A stretch of DNA of 64,000 nt from Posidonia oceanica. Its lineage: Eukaryota > Streptophyta > Magnoliopsida > Alismatales > Posidoniaceae. This document shows positions 47,272 through 56,870 of this stretch, in pieces (position 1 is the stretch's first letter; every line of letters begins with the position of its first letter). The position numbers were made by a program, and so were the translations under genes. The stretch covers positions 120,437,001-120,501,000 of the forward strand of contig JAZBRS010000029.1 in assembly GCA_037176725.1 (NCBI GenBank), written 5' to 3'. The notes beneath the pieces are model-generated. The model was not told the origin of the DNA, made no database searches, and saw only the letters and a program-made list of their open reading frames with translations.

Positions 47272-47929
47272 CAGGGACAGCAGTGTACAACTGTAGCGAT
47301 CCCGATCGGAACCAGGCTCGCTATTTAGCGGCGATTGAGATCCGAGGAAGAGGCTCAACTCGAAAAACACTTAAAATCGAGGAGAAAAGGAAAAGATAAG
47401 ACAAATCAGAGTCGCCACCATGTCTATTAACGGGAGACAAGGAAAACCGGGGGAAATGCATGAATTAACACGCAAAACCAAGAAAGAAATGCGAAGCAAA
47501 GCAATGCAAAGGAAAACAAATGCAAATGAATGCAAATGTGATGACTCTAGCCTAGGATAGGGGCAATATGGTCATTGCGGGCCAGAAGACAGGGCAAGGA
47601 CTCCTGTTACGTGCGGGGAAGGTGTTAGGCACCCCCGACACGCCCGAAAATCGGTCTTTCTAGGCTTACGCTCGCATATGCAGGGAAATGCAGGATTGAA
47701 TGCCTATGTGCCTATGAATGCCTAAATGAATGCTCAAGGAGTGCTCTAAGTGGGAAAATGCAAGGCAGGGAAGTAAACGTGCTCTCTAAGTGCTCAGCTA
47801 CGCTGTCCGTGTTCCGAACCAGGCGAAACCTAGCTCGTGAGAACTCCAGGCAGTAAGCATCACAGCCCTATATGCAAATGCAAGCGAGAAAACAAAATAG
47901 CGTGAAAACCATGCAATGGGGTCGACATG

Positions 47930-48240
47930 CAAGAGAAAACGGCGCGAAACACGCAAAACGAGGCGGGAAGCAAACAACGCGCGCAAAACGATGCAAAAGG
48001 GCGAAATCGTCACGCAAAACGAGCGGAAAACAAAGTAGCGCGCAAAACGAGATAAGAGAGCAAGAAGGTGCGCAAAACAGGACGAGAAAACAGAATGGTA
48101 TGCAAAACGGGGCGAAAGAATAAAACCGGCACGCAAAACGAATGAGGAGGCAAGACAGTGCGCAAAACGAGACAAGAAAACAGATGGGCACGCAAAACGG
48201 AGCGAAAACGAGGGCGGGCACGCGAAACGGTGCCAAAATA
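47930..48240 (-). repeat. Minisatellite inside the E3 3' LTR
   Basis: Units with GCACGCAAAACGA cores, more diverged from one another than in the E2 LTRs. Confidence 0.78.
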
Positions 48241-50046
48241 GCGAAGCAAAAATCTCGGAAAAGCCATGCAAATGCAAGAATGCAGAAAGAGATTAGAAGG
48301 GGGTCAAAGGGGAGGCAAAACAACGTGTGTATAAGAACAAACGCTGTTTAGGACCACTCAGAGTAGGTGTGAAGACCTACTGAGGTGAGAAGGGGCAAAT
48401 GGAGGGATCACCACCTCTTTGCGACTATTTCCCACTAAACCATTCCACGGTGTGTCTCGCATGCTGCCCAAAGCTCGCGATGCGATCGGATCGTGGAAAA
48501 AGGGGAAGAAAGTCACATAAAGTGGCAAATCCAGGGAGAACGCAACACGAAACACATAGAGAAACGCGAAACGAGGATTTGAATAGACAAGCAGAAAGGG
48601 GAAGTCCTATTCTACATGCTCGAAGAGACAGAAAGCGAAAACAAGGAAAACTGTACAAATGCCATGCAAATGAATGCAATGCAGGGGTTCAGGAGGACAT
48701 ACCTGGAAATCCGGGAGCCTGATCTGAAATCTGTCTGGTCTATGCTGAAGAGCGCTTCGCTGCGGTCACTTGGGCAGCTCACTTGAGAAGATCCAACGGC
48801 CGGATTGGAAGATATCGCAGCTCCAAGGCAGAAGGGCCAGAACAGGGGAGAAGAACAGATCTAGGTGTTCAGGAGGTCCTAGGGATGTGCAAAAGGGGCC
48901 TCCCAAGTGAAAGGGAGCTAGAAGTGCTAAGTGTGTGCAAGAAGATGCTAAAATGCAAGACTAAATGAGTGCAGGATGCATGCAAAAGCAAAAAAGCAAA
49001 AGAGAAGTAATTTGGGAAAAACCAGGAGTTCAGAAAGCATTTTGGAAAAGAAGAGGGGCCAAAAGTGCAAATTTCCCAGAAAACAAGGTTCCACAGGAGA
49101 AGACTTTGGAAACAGGGGAAGACAAGGGTCTATTTGGCAAAAAACTAGGCTCAGAAAGGTGTTTTGAAAAGAAGGTATGTTTTGGAAAAGATTTTGAAAC
49201 AAAAAAGGGGGCAGAGTGCAATTTTGAAAAAATCTAGGGTCTAAAATGCAAATTTTCCAGAAAACAAGGTCCTGGGGAGTCCGGGGGTACCAGTGGAAGG
49301 TCTGTATGAAATTTGGTAGGCATAGGGGCTAAAATGCGACCTAGGGGCAAAATGGTCTTTTCACATGATTTTTTTAAAACATGCAGGGACCTAGATGTGA
49401 TTTTCAAATCATGCAGGGGCTGAAAATGCAATTTAGTATGGAAAATATGCTCTGGAATTTAAATGACAGGACCACAGTGCAATTTCTGGAAAACATGGGG
49501 TTAAAAATGCAATGCAGTAAGTTAAAATGCATGCAGCACAGTTACTGTCCATTTAAAATGGACCTAACTGTAAATATGATAAAGCAGAGGGGCTAATATG
49601 CAATGCATCAACCAAAAATAAAAATCAGAACCTAAGTTTCTACAGTGCATGGACTTAAATGCAAAAATGGAAAAATGCAGGGACTTGGAATGCAATGCAG
49701 TATGGAAAAATAAAAAATAATCCTAAGTTCTAACAGTGCATGGGACTTAAATGCAAAAATAAAAACATGCAAGGGGCCAGGATGCAATATAGTATGGTAA
49801 ATATGAGTAAATAAATGAACTGATTAAATGCAGGACCTAGGTGCAAAAACTGAGAACAGGAGGACTAAACTACAAAAAATTAAAGCAGCACAGCACAATA
49901 AAAGGATCTACTTGCAAATATTGAAAAACATAAACAGATCGCGCAATTTAGCAAAGTATTTAATTAAAAACTAAGCAGAATAAATGAAATAAGGACTGGA
50001 ATGTAAAAATGAAAAAACTTAAGACAGATATGCAATATTCACCCTA

Positions 50047-50062
50047 AAACTATATAAACTGA
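50047..50062 (-). promoter_or_regulatory. Possible TATA box of the E3 LTR
   Basis: The minus strand reads TTTATATAG just downstream of the GC-rich block. A TTTTATAAAA element occupies the same place in the E2 3' LTR (17564-17573). It would put the transcription start in the middle of the LTR. This is position and motif only. The E2 5' LTR has TTTTAAAAAAAC here and the solo LTR has no clear match. Confidence 0.3.
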
Positions 50063-51825
50063 AAAATAAAGACACAGTGCCGATCGTCGACGGCGACGCG
50101 CACTGTAGCACGAAACTTCCAGCGCTCATGCCGTCGACAGGGGGGGGGCTGAGGATGCGCAGTCGAACGGAGGAGGTGCTCCCGGAGTTGGCAGAGACAG
50201 GGCGGCAATCGGTGGAGGACGACGCTGTCTGGAACGTGCCGGAGCGTTCGCCGGAGCTCTACAGAAGGTCTGAAGCTCGGTCCGGTCGTTCGACGCAGCG
50301 AAGCTGCGCTCTGAAGACCGGAGGAGACTCCTGACGTCCGTGCGGAGCTTCGGGGATCACCGGGATGGCGTTCCGCTGGCTGGAGCGCCGCGAAGACCGG
50401 AGGACGTTGCCGGAGAAGATGACCGGACCGGCGAGCGGAAACGGAGCAGGAGGGCCGGAAAAGCTAGTCTAAAGGGCGGGGAAGCGAGAGGAAAAGAAAA
50501 GGAAGCTAATGGAAGCAAAATTTACCTCTTTCCGCGTCTGAGTCGTTCCCCCGACGTCAGTGGTTCCAGAGCCGGTCGGCGGAGGTCGTTCGGTCACAGC
50601 GGGCGTCGTCCGTCGCTCGCGAAGGTTGGAGCGGCTTCTGAATGTTCCTCCGGTGCTTCCCAGATAGTCAGACGGAAGCTTCGCAGCACGGGTGGTGGTT
50701 CGACTGATTTGGGTTCACAGGTTGCTGCCGGAGGTCGGGGAGGGGCGTTGCTGCTCGTCGGCTTGGATGGAGCGCTCTGGGAGATTGCTGGAGGTGCGGG
50801 GAGTGGTTCTGGGTGGTTGAAATGCTTTTGGGGAGGCTGTGGAGTGGTCTTGGAGCTAGGTCGGTTTTCTGGGCTGAAGATGGTCTAGGTGTTTGTAGTG
50901 GAGCTTAAGGTCTACGATGGGTGGCTGGGTTTGATGGTTGGTGTTTTGAGAAGGTGGAGGTCCAGTGAGTCTCTGGACAAAGTTTGGGAGAGGGTGGTGA
51001 GTTGGAGTGGAGGGAATTGTGAGAGAAAGGAGCTGGGTTGCAGGTCTGGTGATCGGGGTGTTTCCGGGTGGTTTTAGGTGGGTTCAGTGGGTGGAATGGC
51101 CGGAGAATGAGGCTGGGAAATGGCTGGGTTTTGGGTGATCTTGGGGGAGCAAAGGGGAGAAGTGTGGAGGCTTGGAGTGGTGTTGGGGGATTGGAAAAGA
51201 AAGAAGGATGCTCTGCTGATATTTTCAGAGAAGAAAAGAAGAAGACTGGATGGAGGGATCGGGCTCTGATGAGGGCTTCTCTCCGGGATGCCCAGAACTC
51301 ACAAACACTCTCTTTCCTCTCTCTTTTCACTCCGGAATTGGAAGAGGATCAGGGGAGAAGGAAGATCGCACAGAAAGGAAAGAAAAAACGGATTTTGGTC
51401 TCTGGTTTGCCGGTGGTCTCTCGTTGCTCTCTCTTGCTCGCTCTCACTGCCAATTGAAGGTCTATCTCTCTCTGATTGAAGGAAGGACGGGAAGCTTTTA
51501 TCTGGAGAGGGGAGGCTGCTGGCGCGCTGGAAGTTTTTGAAATCCATCGACGGCCACTGCAGCAGAGAGGACCGGTGTCGTCCGACTCCGGAAAAACTGC
51601 TGAGACGAGGGAGAGGCGGCGAGCTGCTGTAGATGAAAGGACGGAGCTTCGAATTCAAATGGATGGAGGGAGACCTGTAGCAGCGAGCTCGCGGGAAGGA
51701 AATCCGGTGGAAGCGCGAGGAAGAAGAAGGAGGAGACGAAGCGTGGGCCGGACTGCTGCGGGCTGAGAAAAAGAATGAAAAAGAAAGAAAAGAAGAAATG
51801 GGCCGGATTGAGCCCAGTAAGGAAG

Positions 51826-51852
51826 GAAAGAAAGAAAGAAAGAAAGAAAGAA
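51826..51852. repeat. AAAG microsatellite in the E3 LTR
   Basis: About six perfect AAAG units within the purine tract that occupies the same LTR position as the GAA tract of E2. Confidence 0.85.
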
Positions 51853-53528
51853 GGAGGAAAGAAAGAGAGGGTAGAATGGGGAAATAAAATAGGTAAAAAT
51901 AAACTAAAAATAAGTAAAAATATTAGAAGAGTTTTGCTGTAGGTTAGGATTTTAATTAAGATTTTTAATGGTTATTTTGAGTTGATTAATGTGTTTTGGG
52001 CTTGATTAGGGTTTTAGGGTTTTGGTTTTGTTTTTAATTGGTTTTCACTTGATTAAATGTTTGTTAATCCCTTTTTAAATTATTTTAAAAATTTTATTTC
52101 TTTTGTTGGACACTTAGGGCATTGATTAGGATTTTTCAGGATTTATTTTGTATTATTTTAGGGTTGGTTTTAGGTTTTAAAGTTGTAGTCTTCTTAGGGT
52201 TTTTCTTTCTTAAGTCTTTTAAGTTATGTCTTGATTTTTATTTAAGGATTTTTCTTGAAGTTTTTAGTTGGATTTTTCTGGTTTGATAGGGTGTTTTTGA
52301 GCTTTTCAGATGTGTTTTTTTTTCCTTTTTTTTAATTAAGCTTTTAACTTGTTTTTCTTATGTTTACTAGGTTAAGTCCTTTGCCTTTTTTAATTATTTG
52401 TTTTAATGTTTGATTTTTAATTCTCCTTTTTAGGGTTTGTTTTTTAATTCTTCTGATGGGTTTTTACCTTTGGTGGGTTTTGATTTTGTTTTAGCTTTTT
52501 TCCTGATTTTTCAGTGTTTTCTTTTGATTTGTTTTGCATTTTTTAGTTTGCATGTTTAGTTTTCTTTTTAGCTTGCTTAAGTTAAGTTTAAGTTGTTAAT
52601 TGCTTGTTTAACATTTTTTAATTGTTTTTCTTAGGGTACTGATTTGTTTGTTTTATGTTTTGAGATTTTACAGATTTTTATGGGTTTTTGTGGATTTTTG
52701 CAAAAGGGAGAAAAGGGAAAAGAGAAGGAGGAAAAAATGGAATAAAAAGGGGAATAAAAGGAAAAAGATAGGTTGGAGGAAAACGATTTTTAAAAATTCA
52801 GAAAAAGTGTTAAAAATAAAGTAAAAATAGGGATAGGATAGAGGAAGGATAGAAGCACAGAGGGGGCCCACAGCCAGACCAGAAAAAGGATCAGAAAGGG
52901 ATGAAAAGAGAGATGATAATCAGGAGAGAGAGAGGAGAGAGAAAATGATAATCCCGGAGAGAGAAAAGGATAATTTGGGTGAAAGGAAGGCTTAGAGGTC
53001 TCAGAATGGGGTGAAAATTGGCGAGTGGGTAGTCTAGGGCTTAAGGTATTCGGTCTAAGGTTTTGGTTTGATTCTAAGAAGGTTTTGGAGGGGTTTCAAG
53101 GTGTAGAAAAAGGGGAAATTCACCTAGGTTTTCTAGGGTTTTTGGGAATGGGTCAGGTTTAGAAATTTCTAGGTTTTAGAGTAGGTTTGTTGAGTGGGTG
53201 TTGGTGGATTTTCCTATGGATTTTGGTCAAGTTTTGAGCTCGGGAAGAGGGGTAAAGGCTTAGGTCAAGTTGGCTGGTTATGAAGGGTAGAAAGGAGGGT
53301 TAGGGTTTGGTTTTGGCTTGGGTTTTGGATGGTTTCAGGGTAAGGTTTTGGGATGGTTTCAGGGTAAGGTTTTGGGGTTAGAAAATGGGTGTGGTTCTAG
53401 GTTTGGCTCTGAGGTTTGAGCTGGAGTTTGATTTGGGAAGAAGGATGAAGAGGAATGTGCGATTTTGGGTTTTTCCTAGCCGCCAGAGAGATCCGCTGAT
53501 TCAGCCTTGTCGAAATGGGGTGTCAACA

Positions 53529-53540
53529 GATGCCCCTCCC
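53529..53540 (-). other. Polypurine tract of E3
   Basis: GGGAGGGGCATC on the minus strand, abutting the 3' LTR at 53528. It lies within a large inverted-repeat structure formed by the LTR end and the next 70 bp (arms 53513-53524 with 53585-53596, and 53538-53545 with 53570-53577). Confidence 0.8.
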
Positions 53541-54087
53541 TGAGCGAGGTCAAGGGGACCGAGACCGCTGCTCAGGGTTGACAAGACACCCCATTTGACC
53601 GGAGGGCCAAAAGATTTGCTATTGGCGTGAGTTACTTATTCGGCGGATGCACCGAACGTCGTAGCCCATTGCCGCAATGCGAGGTGTTGGGTGCAGATAA
53701 ATGATGCTAAGTATGCAATGCATGCTAATGCGATGCAAAAGTTAGTACAAAAGTTAGTGCAACTAGAAGAGATGCTGATGCCACGCAAGTGATGCTGATG
53801 ATGTTAAATTAATATGCAATGCTAGCTGAGAAGGCGCGGAGATGATGCAAGAGAGAAGATAAAAGGACGCGATGTGGCGCGAGGATCTGGCAGGGAGGTC
53901 AAACTCACGCGACAAAGCGAGGGGAAACAGGGTGCAGCTTGTCCCCGTCTGGGGAACAAGCCAGCAGGAAAGAAAAGAGTGCGAGGGGAGAGAGGCCAAC
54001 TCTCCTATCGCAGAAAGGGGGTGCGTGACTTTGTCTTCCTGGGACAAGGTTACGCCGAAAAGGAGAAAAAAAAAATGATAAGGTGAC
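53541..54087 (-). other. E3 3' UTR next to the PPT
   Basis: Non-coding. It contains an inverted copy of the LTR terminus (53585-53596, GACACCCCATTT) and GCTCAGGG (53570-53577), which pairs with CCCTGAGC beside the PPT. A single hairpin unit at 53937-53961 (GCTTG/CAAGC outside, CCCC/GGGG inside) is the one-copy equivalent of the E1 array unit. Confidence 0.6.
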
Positions 54088-55085
54088 GGGCTCATCGTCC
54101 GGATAGTTTACGGTCCTATCAACCGGGAGTGACAGTTTACGGTCCTGTCAACCGGAGCAGTTGTGAGTGATAGTTACTGGATATCAGCCGTATAACATGG
54201 TTGTGGGTGATAGTTTAGGAGTATCAGCCTAACGACAGTTTACGGTCCTGTCAACCGGTGGATAGTTTACAGACCTATCAACTGGAGCGACAGTTTACGG
54301 TCCTGTCAACCAGAAACCACAAACCATGAGTGATAGTTACTGGATATCAGCCGTATAACGCAATGTCGGATAGTTTACAGTCTATCATCTGGAACGACAG
54401 TTTACGGTCCTGTCAACCGGCGGATAGTTTACAGACCTATCAACTGGAGGATAGTTTACAGTCCTATCAACTGGAAACGGCATTGCGAGGGACAGTTACT
54501 GGATGTCAGCCGTATAACATCATTGCGCGTGGTAGTTTACAGTCCTACCAACTGGTGGATAGTTTACAGACCTATCAACTGGAGCGACAGTTTACGGTCC
54601 TGTCAACCGGCAGATAGTTTACAGACCTATCAACTGGAAACGCGCAATGATGAGGGATAGTTACTGGATATCAGCCGTATAATGCAATTGCTGGTGATAG
54701 TTTAGGAATATCAGCCTAACGACAGTTTACGGTCCTGTCAACCGGCGGATAGTTTACAGACCTATCAACTGGAGGATAGTTTACAGACCTATCAACTGGA
54801 AACCGCAATTGCAAGGGACAGTTACTGGATGTCAGCCCTATAACGTAATTGCACGCGATAGTTTACAGACCTATCAACTGGAGCGACAGTTTACGGTCCT
54901 GTCAACCGGCGGATAGTTTACAGACCTATCAACTGGAAAAGTGCAATTACGAGGGACAGTTACTGGATGTCAGCCGTATAACACAACTGCGGGCCAACCA
55001 TGGATCGGCCAGAAGATAGTTTAGGTTATCAGCCTGAGAGTGATTGATTGTTGATAGTTTCGGATATCAGCCTAGCACGAGTGAT
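54088..55085 (-). repeat. E3 3' UTR array of covarying short units
   Basis: About thirty units of 22-30 bp with at least five arm types that stay complementary: GATAG/CTATC, GACAG/CTGTC (54131-54150), GGTAG/CTACC (54531-54549), GATA/TATC (54169-54185) and GACA/TGTC (54491-54507). The loop-to-linker pairing also changes in step: CGGT with ACCG, CAGT with ACTG, and TTAGG (54215-54219) with CCTAA (54228-54232). Homologous to the E2 array at 21030-21955 but with different unit proportions. Confidence 0.87.
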
Positions 55086-55094
55086 TGATTGATG

Positions 55095-55365
55095 ATTGAT
55101 AAGAGGGGACGAGAGCATGATGAGAATGATAAGATATCGAACTTATCGGCCGGCAAAGAGGGGATGAGGTAATGATGAGAAGTTAAGCTACAGAGGGGGA
55201 TGAGATCATGATGAGAAGCTAAGCTAAAGAGGGGGATGAGATCATGATGAGAATTTAAGCTAAAGAGGGGGATGAGATCATGATGAGAAGCTAAGCTAAA
55301 GAGGGGGATGAGATCATGATGAGAATTTAAACTAAAGAGGGGGATGAGATCATGATGAGAATTGT
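55095..55365 (-). repeat. E3 3' UTR 36-bp tandem repeat
   Basis: Five or so units of 36 bp (GATGAGATCATGATGAGAA, then a CTAAGCTAAAGAGGG part). They alternate between AAGCTAAGC and AATTTAAGC versions, which suggests a 72-bp higher-order unit. Each unit contains GATGAGATCATGATGAG, itself partly self-complementary (ATGAGATCAT). Confidence 0.8.
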
Positions 55366-55554
55366 TGATTGATAAGATATCGGACTTATCGGCCGGCAAA
55401 GAGGGGATGAGGGAATGATGAGAATGATAAGATATCGGACTTATCGGCCGGCAAAGAAGGGGTAAGGGAATGATGAGAAGAAATCATCCCATGACGCCAG
55501 GAACGTCATAGGGGACAGAGGGAAAGAACGATACCAAGGGGCGATCAAAAGATG

Positions 55555-55581
55555 CCTCTGGTGTCGGAATGACACCAGGGG
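55555..55581 (-). other. Conserved 3' UTR hairpin, E3 copy 1 (compensated stem)
   Basis: CCTCTGGTGTC pairs with GACACCAGGGG. Compared with the other copies both sides of one pair changed: GGTATC/GATACC elsewhere is GGTGTC/GACACC here. The loop has also altered. Confidence 0.7.
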
Positions 55582-55639
55582 TTGGCCAGCGCGTCCTTGG
55601 CATCGAAAGCAGAGAGTGATGACAAGAGTGTCGTGCTTG

Positions 55640-56600
55640 TCAGACGAGTAGTTTGGGGTACTAGCCCGCAAGGGATTCAGCTGAGGGCGATCAGCTGGGG
55701 ACTCAGCTGAGGATGACCAGCCGAGAAGAGTGTCAGGTTGACGGACCTTTCGCCGAGCAGTTTGGGGTGCCAGCCCGCAAGGGATTCAGCTGAGGGCGAT
55801 CAACTGGGGACTCAGCTGGGGTGACCAGCCGAGAAGAGTGTCAGGTTGACGGACCTTTCGCCGAGCAGTTTGGGGTGCCAGCCCGCAAGGGAATTTAGCT
55901 GAGGATGATCAGCTGGGGATGATACCGCAGGGCAGCCAAAAGATGCCCCTGGTATCAGGATGATACCAGGGGATGGTCGAAGCGCCCCCGGCATCAGGAT
56001 GCAAGGATAGATGAACGAGTGGATGGATGATAGGTTGACGAACCCATCGCCGAGCAGTTTGGGGTGCCAGCCCGTAGGGGACTCAGCTGGGGACGATCAG
56101 CTGGGGACTCAGCTGAGGTGATCAGCCGAGAAGAGTGTCAGGTTGACGGACCTTTCGCCGAGCAGTTTGGGGTGCTAGCCCGCAGAGGACTCAGCTGGGG
56201 ACGATCAGCTGGGGACTCAGCTGAGGTGATCAGCCGAGAAGAGTGTCAGGTTGACGGACCTTTCGCCGAGCAGTTTGGGGTGCCAGCCCGCAGAGGACTC
56301 AGCTGGGGATGATCAGCTGGGGATGATGACAGGTTGACGGACCTTTCGCCGGGCAGTTTGGGGTGCCAGCCCGCAGAGGACTCAGCTGGGGACGATCAGC
56401 TGGGGACTCAGCTGAGGTGATCAGCCGAGAAGAGTGTCAGGTTGACGGACCTTTCGCCGAGCAGTTTGGGGTGCCAGCCCGCAGAGGACTCAGCTGGGGA
56501 TGATCAGCTGAGGAGGATGACAGGTTGACGGACCTTTCGCCGGGCAGTTTGGGGTGCCAGCCCGTAAGGGACTCAGCTGGGAATGATCAGCTGAGGACGC
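55640..56600 (-). repeat. E3 3' UTR 108-bp satellite-like array
   Basis: Roughly nine units, mostly 108-109 bp apart, each holding GTTTGGGGTGCCAGCCCG, GGGGACTCAGCTG, GATCAGC and GTGTCAGGTTGACGGACC. Shorter units are also present. The matching segment is single copy in E1 and E2, so the array grew within the E3 lineage. Open frames through it on both strands (for example 56064-56312) simply reflect a unit length near a multiple of three. Confidence 0.85.
55946..55972 (-). other. Conserved 3' UTR hairpin, E3 copy 2 (perfect 12-bp stem)
   Basis: CCCCTGGTATCA, loop GGA, TGATACCAGGGG, identical to the E2 copy. The surrounding sequence (AAAAGATGC before, GGTCGAAGCGCC after) is also conserved with E1 and E2. 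Confidence 0.75.
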
Positions 56601-56870
56601 CGGATGGCGTAGCTTGACGACGCGGGTCCGCAGATGTTCTGGACTCCGGATTGGGTGCTGAGGACTTTGCTGCGTTGTGATGCCTGCAAGTCTGGTTAGA
56701 GGGCCCAAGATGATGATGATAATGATATGCAATGCAGCAATGAGTCTTGATGTGCAAGCAGATAGCGGAAACAGTTTTCATTGATAAAGCTTGATGAGTA
56801 CAATGCCTATGGCAGGCCAGAAATGTACAGCATAATCCGAAAGAAGACCACATGATGGTTGCACAAAGGC

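Larger units (their letters stand above)
46238..47291 (-). repeat. E1 5' LTR, second fragment between E2 and E3
   Basis: Directly after the E2 target duplication the sequence resumes where the fragment at 14071-14500 stopped. It aligns with about 14940-15530 of the E2 LTR (AGTGTTCCGAAC, GTGAGAACTCC, AGCAAGCATCA and an array of GGAAAACGATGC units at about 46490-46640). From about 46745 to 47290 it carries palindromic GTTGGACGC motifs not seen in the other LTRs. It is cut at 47291 by E3. The remaining roughly 4.5 kb should lie beyond 64000. Confidence 0.85.
47292..53528 (-). repeat. 3' LTR of E3 (6.24 kb)
   Basis: It begins TGTAGCGATCCCG and ends GGGGTGTCAACA on the plus strand, followed directly by the PPT. 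It shares the general zone order of the other LTRs: PBS-like motif 47407-47418, minisatellite about 47930-48240, A-rich zone 48950-50060, GC-rich block 50080-50800, AAAG microsatellite at about 51826-51852, T-rich zone 51930-52690 and CTAGGGTTTT-like zone to 53460. With the solo LTR at 33229 it forms a second LTR subfamily: both carry GGCGATTGA and a shortened inner end without the CATGCACGATGC segment. Confidence 0.93.

Noticed and set aside
56064..56312. Repeating protein frame in the E3 3' UTR
   Set aside because: By-product of the 108-bp repeat, whose length is a multiple of three. Not conserved in E1 or E2.
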